DNA of 64,000 bases from Periplaneta americana (Eukaryota > Arthropoda > Insecta > Blattodea > Blattidae): assembly GCF_040183065.1 (NCBI RefSeq), contig NC_091119.1, forward strand, positions 109,910,263-109,974,262. Reading direction: 5' to 3'. Numbering within the stretch: position 1 is the stretch's first letter; each line of letters opens with the position of its first letter. Positions 56,106-64,000 of this stretch are shown here, piece by piece. The notes under the pieces were generated by a model, which ran no database searches, was not told where the DNA came from, and worked only from the letters and a program-made list of their open reading frames with translations. The position numbers and the translations under genes were made by a program.

Positions 56106-56309
56106 ACTAAATGTATTCGGTTGATGGCCACGGTACTGACATATCACAGGAAAGGTCTGTTTCCAAACTTACATTTATTAAGACTTTTTGTCTTGTTTCA
56201 TTGTCCTCTAGTTACTCCTGCACTGTGTACCTATAATTATCTGTATAAGCCGTGCAATTTACGAAGAATGCATTTTATGTGCAATATAAAGATAAAGTTA
56301 ATTTATATT

Positions 56310-58159
56310 CAGGGTTGCCAGGTCATATTATGATTATTATTTTTTGCACGATAATTTCATCCACCAAACGATAATATACCATTATGGTATTAAAAATCCT
56401 CCCTAAAATACGATAATTTCGAGTCAATTTTTCAGATTAGCCTCTAATAAAATAGTATTATTTTACTTGTTTTGTGTTATCACTGATCACATATGACACG
56501 TGCTCCATGAGCTCAACTAAAATTTAATTTAAGAAACAAATTGATGAGGACATTGATTGCTTGCATTTGCATTAAGAACAACGAGTATTTGTTATGGAGC
56601 AATGATTCGAAATTGAGCAAGCAGTTCCTTTGCGACGAGCTGCAGGTGTGAATTGTTGACCTCTTCAAAGCAGTAATTGTTGTAATCTTTAACTCAGACC
56701 GAATTTAATATTTCTTGTATGTTATGACAAGGAATAATTAAAACACTGTATATACTTACCTAGATGGTGGTGGTGGTAGCTGATAATAGCCTATTTAAAA
56801 TTATATGTTTATAGTTTTTAGATTATTTTAAAAAAGATAGCCCAAAAAATTAGCCTAGCAATATTTCGAGTAGCCCAAAAAGTCGCGAATAGCCCACTAT
56901 AAAAATCAGTAGCCAAATAAAATAGCAAGTACCCTAATTCGCTACTTTTCCCCTAATCCAGCCATTTTTAACCAGTGTGCTGCGGCACCGCGAGAAAATG
57001 AAAATGGTAAAGGTTGTCATAGTAAATTGGAAAAATAAAGGTGAAAAGAATAGTTAAAAGTTAGTCCACAAGAGTCGACATTCAACAAAAGCGTCACAAG
57101 TCAACATTAGTAAACACATTCTCTCTAAAAGCCTCAAAATTCTCCCCTGGTTGTGAACCACTGGTTTAGATTATATGAGTGTGCTGCAGGATTTTAAATT
57201 ACGCCTTTAGTGTGCCACATGTTGAAAAAGGTTTAAAATTGCTGCCCTAATCTATTAATCATGAACCAACACGATTCTCTTGTCTCAGTGGCGACATCGA
57301 GGAGGATATCATTAATATTGTACATTAGTGCAAAGTATTAATAAAATAGAAAGATAATTTAACAACGGAAATAATATATAAATAACAGAAACAATGAATG
57401 GGCTTTCCTAACGTCCCAGTGTAGTGGTAATGCAGAATTTCTTGTAACTTCGAAAATGTTGAGTTACATAACAAACAAACATCTTTATCCCCTCGTCAGC
57501 TGTTGCACATACGAGTAATTAACTGAGGACTGCAGACACGCTGTTTTTAAAAAACCAAACCAAGCATGCCCAGCTTTTGTAAATGTTGATCTCTGGTATG
57601 GTAGTTACATAAGACAAGCAATTTGTGGGCGAAAATGTGTATTAGAAAAATAGAGATAAATTTAATTTCACTAACATATTACAAGTGAATACAATGTAAC
57701 AGGTCCTGCATATACTCACCTAATTGTGATGAGAGAAATCATGCCCCTTTTTGCCTAAATAATCTTCTCTACCCCCGGTTCAATATTTTCTAATATTAAT
57801 TTCAAATCTTTTTTTTTCTTTCTTTTTTGGGCCCGATTTCTTATAATCAGGAAAAACAATCATCCAGAATTGATGTAGTGTACATTTAAAAAATGTTTTC
57901 AAAGAATCGTCACAAATCGCAATGTTTGACAAGTAAATACTTCAAATATTTCAGTACTTTCTATCACATTGCATTAGACCTATTGGCGTGATTTTTTAAA
58001 TGTATTTTATGAAGACTTTTTTTTTTGTCACAGAGGGTTATTTTAGTTTTAATAAATTACTTGTTTAAGTGAATTCGTTCAACAATCTTTGGTAGAAATG
58101 GATAATTTCAGTATCATGCTACCATAATATCACTCATCACTTATCACGTGGCAACCCTG
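56310..58159. mobile_element. Possible hAT-type non-autonomous element, 1.85 kb
   Basis: Left CAGGGTTGCCAGGT and right ACGTGGCAACCCTG are inverted (13 of 14). No matching 8-bp flank is visible, and the interior has no transposase. A smaller repeat is nested at 56954-57250. Confidence 0.45.
56954..57250. mobile_element. hAT-like MITE
   Basis: Left 'TAATCCAGCCATTTTTAACC' plus 'AGTGTGCTGCGGCAC', right '..TAGTGTGCCACATG' and 'AAAATTGCTGCCCTAAT': inverted ends of about 19 bp with mismatches and inner 'GTGTGC' repeats. The 'GTGTGCCGCGGCAC' type start recalls widespread hAT MITEs. No clean flanking duplication. Confidence 0.55.
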
Positions 58160-58179
58160 TGTGTAGCTATATTCTTCTT

Positions 58180-58382
58180 TTGCCTCTCATTTACGGAGGA
58201 GGGACCCGAAGGCTTACATTGCAGCCTGAGGCTTATTGTGCTCACCACTCCTATTCTGTGAATGACTGGGTAACCAAAAGGTCGCACTCTTGTATAAGTA
58301 CAGCATGCCGCACCATGAACTTAACCCGGGGTATGGTATGGATGATGATGATGATGATGATGATTATGGTGATGATAATATG
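58180..58382 (+). repeat. SINE-like repeat with (ATG)n tail
   Basis: A block from 'GGAGGAGGGACCCGAAGG' to 'TTAACCCGGGGTATGGTATG' ends in an (ATG)n run at 58335-58380. A moderately GC-rich block with a simple-repeat tail looks like a retroposon. No other copy is in the window, so this is inference. Confidence 0.45.
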
Positions 58383-58394
58383 TGAATTAATAAT

Positions 58395-58570
58395 GACGAA
58401 ATGAGTCCGAGATCCAACGTCGAAAATTACTCAGCAATTCTGATTCAATTGATTGAGGGAAAACCTCGGAAAAACTTCAACCAGGTAACATGTCGCTACC
58501 AGAAATTGAACCAGGACTCTGACGTTTCACGGTCAGATGTGCTAACTGTTACTCTACAACTGTAGACTAG
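58395..58570 (-). mobile_element. tRNA-derived SINE (family B)
   Basis: The reverse complement has a weak box A near 58560, box B-like CCTGGTTCAATTTCTGG, then the family body 'GAAGTTTTTCCGAGGTTTTC'. Diverged copy. Confidence 0.65.
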
Positions 58571-58860
58571 CTGTGGATGATTTGAGAAGTATAGACTGCA
58601 TCACTGAGATTAATTGGCTGATTGGAGTTGCCAGACATGCTCCGAATAAAAGTTACAAATCTTCGAACATTATCGAAAATTCGAGCTTTTAAAAAAATAT
58701 GTTGTAGAAAGCCCATTCACATACAGGCCTTTTTAAAAATAAATGTTTCAGAGATCACAGACTTTCCATAATAATAGATACAGACGCTTCTATACATTAA
58801 ATAGCTTTCTTCTTTCTTCCTTCCTTTCCTTTTGTTTGTTTGGGGGGGAGAGGTTTAAGC

Positions 58861-58875
58861 ACCCCCCCCCCCCCG
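58861..58875. repeat. Poly-C run
   Basis: About 14 C, preceded by a G-rich GGGGGGGAG at 58842; a G/C mirror that could form a small hairpin. Confidence 0.9.
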
Positions 58876-60355
58876 CCCGTGGGTGCGCCACTGATTTTCA
58901 TGTATGTCTTTTGAATAGCAGTTCAAGAAAAACTATTTTTAATAATATCATTCGCAACATAGTAAAGGAACTGAATTGTTACGAAATGCTCAAAGCATAC
59001 AATGACAAAATATGTGTCATCTTCGTGACACTCAGCTTTTACAGTAGCCTACTTACTGGAATTACTTTCAGTTCATAAACATTGAATATCACTAAATTCA
59101 CTTATAAACCAGCAGGAAATAAAACTGTTCAATTAATGATGGAAAACAATGCATTTAAATACTGAGAAATCGCTTTTTAATGAGCAATAACAATTACACT
59201 GTGTACATTAGGAAAATCTTTTATTAGCTTAATTTTTTCAAGAGAATGAAAAATAATATATTTTCGATACTGGTACTATTGTGTATTGAGGTATCAGAAG
59301 TGTTGATCCATCTCTAATTACAAAGCAGAATAAAACAGTACCGGTACAGTATTCCCTCTACAGTGTAGTCACTCAAGGTAAAGACGTCTTGCTGCATTTC
59401 GATATTTGACATTTTTTCAACATTCTATCATGCTGCTTGTTGATATTACAGCAATTAATGCGGAAGTGAATATAAATGAATCTTTATCGTATTGCAGATA
59501 TGAGGGCTATGATGCTACAAAGCAAGACAAAATTACCCCATGTGACTTACTAGAAGGAACATTACAAGTTAGTTCAAAACTAAATTACATAAGCTCCATA
59601 ACATGCAGTCAGTCACCAGTGCATGCAAAGCCCATGTTTTTCTAATACAAATTGCAAGCAAGTAACAAGTCGGTATTTGTACCCGGCCATGCAATTTTGC
59701 AAGCTTTTATTAGCAGTGCAAATTAAATAAGAGAACTTAGCTCATGTGACTCCTTCAGAAGCAGCGTATGTGTCTTCTTTCTTGACAATTGAGGTTACCA
59801 GTCTGAATTTAGAAGTATACATTTTATATATCGTAGTTTGTGAGAATGTATTGTGTAATGAGTCTGAAACTGTTCTTGATATAGAGTTTCTATGTGACAT
59901 TGTGTGAAGAGAAGTTTGGATTGTAGTACTGTATTTAAAATTGATAATGATGTCACATCCATTTACGTATTAAGCTTATATTGAAAAGTTATAACTAAAT
60001 AATTTTATTCCCATTTTTTAACTTAATGGAAGGTTTACCCATTGTTTAACAGTAAATATGTATGTTGTTCTCTAATAAAGTTTAAAATAAAATAAACTTT
60101 AAAAAGTTCTCTTATAGACAAGACGATGTTGCTTGATTGAGAGTGTTGTTTGCTTCAGAAGTCATTACACATTCGTACAGAGGCTCTGATTACAAAACAC
60201 AAACCATTGGTGTGTGGAGAGATGTTTTGATTTGATTTTAAGACTTTCAATTTCTCTTGGAAAATTTGTATCAAAACAAAACTTTTCACAGAACTTAGTA
60301 TTAAATTATTTTTTTAATCCAGCATTTTTTTTATAAAAGACTGGCTAATTTCTTT
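58876..60355. other. No recognisable gene
   Basis: Frames at 58743-59078 and 59406-59645 have no resemblance to a protein family and no splice or promoter context that I can see. Confidence 0.45.
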
Positions 60356-60361
60356 GATGTA

Positions 60362-61078
60362 CAGTGAAACCCCGATAATACACGCTCGTTTATTACACTA
60401 TCCCGTATTATACGCTCTTTTCGTCTGGTCCCTTGACATCCCTATATATTATATATAAATCCACCGCTTAATATGCTCATCTTCCCGTTTAATACACTCT
60501 TTCATCTGCTGAAAATTCTACTCGTAAAATATCCTACTTTAAAAGATACTGAGAAAATTTACCTGGACTTCTACATTTACTGCTAGCACCCGCATATTCA
60601 AGAATTTGTAGGAGTCTTTGTTTGGTGAATACAATAGAATGGACTGTGACCCTTGAGTATCTGTACTCACAAGGCTACAGCATTCAGAGCCTGTCCTTCT
60701 TGCTGGCAGTATTAATGTTTTAAATCGGATTGTCAGTAAAGATCTGGCCGGTGCATTATGTAAAAATGTGAAGTGACTCATTAGTGCCAACATGAATAAA
60801 GGAGTGAAATGGAAAGCTTTATTGATATCGGAGAAATTACAAATTCTCTGTAAACATGATGAAAACACAATTATGAATCAGAAACAGTTGCCCGAATCAT
60901 TAGGAATTCCTTCTTCAACAGTTAGAACAACGGTGAAAAATCCTTCAATTTCTTCAACAAATGTTTATGCTGATTTATACCTTTGTGTTAAAATTTAAGA
61001 AATCCAAAAATTACCCACTCTCGCTAATATGCTATTTTTATGCGGTTCCTTGAAAAGTGTCTTACCGAAGTTTCACTG
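60362..61078 (+). mobile_element. Pogo/Tigger-like element, internally deleted
   Basis: 717 bp, TA on both sides (60360-60361, 61079-61080). Left CAGTGAAACCCCGATAATAC, right ..CTTACCGAAGTTTCACTG inverted, about 24 bp with several mismatches. CAGTGAAAC ends are typical of Tigger-type elements. Contains only the start of a transposase. Confidence 0.85.
60792..60998 (+). pseudogene. Tigger-like transposase N-terminus
   Basis: 67 codons: 'KWKALLISEKLQILCKHDEN' and 'NQKQLPESLGIPSSTVRTTV' then KN. This is a CENP-B-type helix-turn-helix, where 'LSI.EKL.IL' and 'K..LA..LGIPSSTLRTI' are usual. The catalytic domain is deleted. A spliced host gene is unlikely because it lies within transposon ends. Confidence 0.85.
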
Positions 61079-61080
61079 TA

Positions 61081-63140
61081 TCCCTGAAAATATTGCAAGA
61101 CTAACTATGCAACATCCTAGCCTAAGAGCTCAAGAAAACTAGTTCGCAAATAATTTTTAAAATCTAAAAATCTAGAGACATCACAAATTAAACTTAAAAA
61201 ATAATTACAGTAAACTTTATACAATCAATGTGGGAAATTATTTCCAAATTCACGTTGCCAGTGAAACTAATATTTCTGGAATACAAAAGAGACGCATCCT
61301 TACGCTGAAAATACCACTAAATCCTTACTCCATATTTCAAGACATGAACTTATTTCCACTACAAAGCAGCAAAACAGGGACTATCATGGCTTCAACATAC
61401 AACCCATTTTCTTATTACTGGTACTGGTATTTAAGAATAAATTCATACACCTCTACAAGAATGCTAATTTACTCGTGCGTAAATAAGCAAATGATGAAGT
61501 GTAGCAGCTGAAGATTGATATCTTCGTGGAGAGCCATTCTACAAAAATATTACTGAAGCAAAATTACAAAATTACGACAAGATAAATTGCTATAATATTC
61601 TTCATTGTAGAAGGCAGTGTAAATGTAGAAACAACACTGAGATAGTGCAGCATTGTAAATACTTTTTGCTAATTTTTATTTACACAAAGCTATGCAAATG
61701 GGTTGTATTGCAAGAGCAGACTTACTCGATAAATAACATTGCTAACAAATAAAAACTGCCTAAGTTGAGAAACAATCCTCCTGTTTAATAATTCTTAAAT
61801 ATTGATAACAACATTTGTCATTTAATGACTTACATGATTTTTACAAAGAGTTCCTACAGTTTTCAGTGCCATCTGGTGACTGTACCATATAAAGCTTGTG
61901 GCCTCTATCATTGCCTGCTAGATCATAATATCCAGAAGGCAATGTGTCTACTGAGAATATACAAATGAATCTGTGGCAAATAAACAGAAAAGGGCTTACA
62001 AGTCGCAACAATGACATGAAATGCAATACTGTTCAAATTTCATACACAATCACACATGGCCGTCTGAATTTCACTCAACTGTTCGTGTACATACAACCCC
62101 CAACGATCATTTTAAAAATAGTAAACATGGATGTACATACCATTTTATTATGTCCTTCCCTTCCAATTGTTATCACAGATATATGTTCAATAAGTTATAC
62201 GGTATGTTTTTTATATTTTATGTATATGTACAAATGTTCATTGCACAATTCGGCACACCTGTCATCCTTTTTTCGCTTTCAGTTTCTGCCTTCAATATTA
62301 TTAAGTGGTCAAAATCTGATTTAAATTTATTGAAATTTCATATCTAGTTGGATTACTATCTGCTAATAACAGATCTAAATAATTGCAGGATCATTTTTAA
62401 TTATATTTCCTTAAACTTTGAAGAGCATAAAACTGACGAAACTGGAAACATCATCTATCACACACTATTTACAAAGCCAATATACTAATGTCCACATATA
62501 TACACTTGTGTATGGTGTTCAATGGAGCATCAAATTCCCATCTGATTTTAGTGTTTTCATTTCAAAGGTTTTATGTGTGAACTGGAAATAAAAAAAATGA
62601 CAATCACTCACATAAAAAGATCAGTTGCGAAACTGAGATGTTTGTTGAGGAACATTACAAGCTTCTCAGAATTTCTGTGAACTGGAAATTGGCTGGATGT
62701 TTTTACCATAATATCGAAATTGATTTTAGTGCGCCAGCCTTTCTCCCTCTAACTCTCTCCTTGTTCTTTCTGTACAAATTTATTTTGTTTAATTATGGTC
62801 ATTTGAATCGAGCACAAAACTCCAGCTTTGTTACTTACAGTATCGGGTAAGTCCGTTGCTGGTTAAATGGTACTGAAATCATTTTAAAGTGAAAGAATTG
62901 GAGCAGACGTGACAGAATATTTTGATTTTGGTGTCCTTGTTTATGAAAAAATTCTGTACATTATTTACACACTCTATACGTTGGTTTAATTGTTAGACAT
63001 GTAATCGAGCTGTTCAGTAAACTTGAAATATGTCACATATATTTTCACCCTTCCAAGGTTAAACTACTAACTGAGACATGCCAAAAGCCTCCAATTTCAC
63101 TTTAACTAGGATTAAATTATTAATATTAAGTTGCAGATTG
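61081..63140. other. No recognisable gene
   Basis: Overlapping + frames at 61944-62324 and 62021-62347 exist in AT-rich sequence without any family resemblance; I treat them as chance. Confidence 0.45.
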
Positions 63141-63145
63141 TTATA

Positions 63146-63954
63146 CAGAGCGATTCAAAAAGCCAGGTCAACCGTGAGGAGATGATTTAGGATATGAAAT
63201 CCTTTGTCAGATTTATTTATTTGCAACCGTTTCAGAGTTACAGAAAGTCAAACTGTTAATTCACATCTCATGATACTTAACAATAAATACTAATTTACCG
63301 TCAGTTGTTTTGATCTAGGTTTGTTTACAAAACATGATTTCCACCATTGATGCATTGACAATGAAACACATGCCGTGAAATGCTGTGATTACTTAATGGA
63401 AGACAAGGGGAGGCAATGTTACCACCCCTCACGCCTTACAGTAGCACCTGTAGTTCAGTACCAACAGAGAAACTGCAGGAAATGCATCAACATGTTTAGT
63501 AATGCAGAATATCGAAACATACATTACATTTATTGGTTCTGGCGAGCACAGTCTCCTGACTTAACGCCTCAGACTTCTTTGTATGGGGTTTTATGAAAGA
63601 AAAGGTGTACGCTACGGAGATTACAGTCAGAGATATCTGCTCCAGCGAATTAATGCAGCTGCAACAGACACATCAGACTACGACACCAGTTGTTAGATCT
63701 TGTGTACAGTGCAGTAAGAGAACGCGCTTAGGAGTGTTTGCGTGGAAATGGAGGACATTTTGAGCAGCTGCTTTAATAAAGTACTGTAAATTAGTAATTA
63801 TTGTACGTAAGTCACCTTAGTTGTGAGTAAATATTTGACCTGTTGTAACTTTGAAATGGTTGCAAATAAAAAAAATTGACGAAGGATTTTCCTGTTCTAA
63901 ATATCACCCTGAATCATCTCCTCACCGGTTGACCTTACCTTTTGAATCACTCTG
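63146..63954 (+). mobile_element. Mariner-type element with ~110-bp inverted ends and transposase remnant
   Basis: 809 bp, TA flanked (63144-63145, 63955-63956). Left CAGAGCGATTCAAAAAGCCA, right inverted with 'GGTCAACCG.TGAGGAGATGATT' and 'ATTTGCAACC.TTTCA' shared. Near 63540-63770 the + frames read 'ARAQSPDLTP' and later 'GNGGHFEQLL', the last catalytic box and C-terminus of a mariner-type transposase. The first two catalytic blocks are gone. Confidence 0.85.
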
Positions 63955-64000
63955 TACATGGAACCCAGGTGCACGATGTACATTTAGAAATGGGTCTACA

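Larger units (their letters stand above)
53210..56243 (-). mobile_element. DD41D mariner-like element, swollen by insertions and a minisatellite
   Basis: The left end (53210-53305) starts CAGAGTGTTTCATAATTATA and its inverted partner is at about 56150-56243 ('TTATTAAGACTTTTTGTCTT', 'TTGTCCTCTAGTTACTCC', 'GTACCTATAATTAT'). TA flanks both sides (53208-53209, 56244-56245). A few bases are missing just inside the right tip. The minus strand carries part of a transposase at about 54830-54700. Inserted in it are a hAT element (53481-54689) and an AAC-tailed retroposon (about 55880-56105). An 89-bp internal piece is tandemly amplified (54828-55726). Without these it would be roughly 0.8 kb. Confidence 0.82.

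Noticed and set aside
58743-59078. 111-codon + frame with a Ser/Leu-rich start
   Set aside because: Runs through a G/C mirror run and has no motif; judged chance.
60539-60868. 109-codon minus-strand frame in the Tigger-like element
   Set aside because: No family resemblance, and it overlaps the recognisable sense transposase start.
61944-62347. Two overlapping + frames of 126 and 108 codons
   Set aside because: AT-rich, hydrophobic-looking, no motif, mutually exclusive frames and no splice or promoter context.

Overview
AT-rich animal DNA, almost certainly from an insect. It has one intron-bearing host gene, very many non-LTR retroposons and DNA transposons, long AT-type microsatellites and no bacterial gene organisation. 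The repeat repertoire (a tRNA-headed SINE family, LINE tails reading '..LRWTGHVARMGE', DD41D and Tc1 mariners) reminds me of cockroach genomes such as Periplaneta. That assignment is from memory and unverified; insect is the safe statement.

Host gene: one gene is supported, on the + strand. Six exons between 21472 and 38857 join without a break into a 357-residue mitochondrial NAD-dependent isocitrate dehydrogenase alpha subunit (IDH3A type). All introns are GT-AG and phases agree. Intron 2 is about 11.8 kb and carries most of the intragenic transposon load. A SINE lies about 150 bp upstream of the start codon, and a long inverted repeat lies 0.7 kb past the stop.

Left flank (1-21470): six antisense or sense LINE pieces, SINEs with clear target-site duplications, and a 1.6 kb THAP-exon transposon (2799-4376). 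There is a DD41D mariner with arms of about 270 bp (13849-15736) that holds a nested foldback element. A worn jockey-like LINE (about 15800-20010) is broken up by two SINEs, a mariner MITE and a composite repeat patch.

Introns (21499-38623): intron 2 has a three-layer nest, a Tc1 (DD34E) element inside a hAT element inside a mariner-type element (25324-28321). It also has a full-length DD41D mariner (29648-31091) and the 240-bp internally deleted sibling of the THAP-exon transposon (32427-32666). Intron 5 carries a LINE RNase H region.

Right flank (38858-64000): intergenic or 3'-UTR sequence with LINE tails and a pogo-like remnant. A complete-ended Kolobok transposon lies at 45406-48267 (TTAA duplication, perfect 22-bp terminal repeats, THAP protein, decayed transposase). 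A DD41D element at 53210-56243 was invaded by a hAT element, and an 89-bp stretch of its transposase gene has been amplified into a ten-unit minisatellite. A Tigger-like element (60362-61078) and a mariner MITE (63146-63954) close the window.

No CRISPR array, rRNA, functional tRNA, operon or clear LTR retroelement was seen. Most other open frames are low-complexity microsatellite translations or chance frames in repeats.
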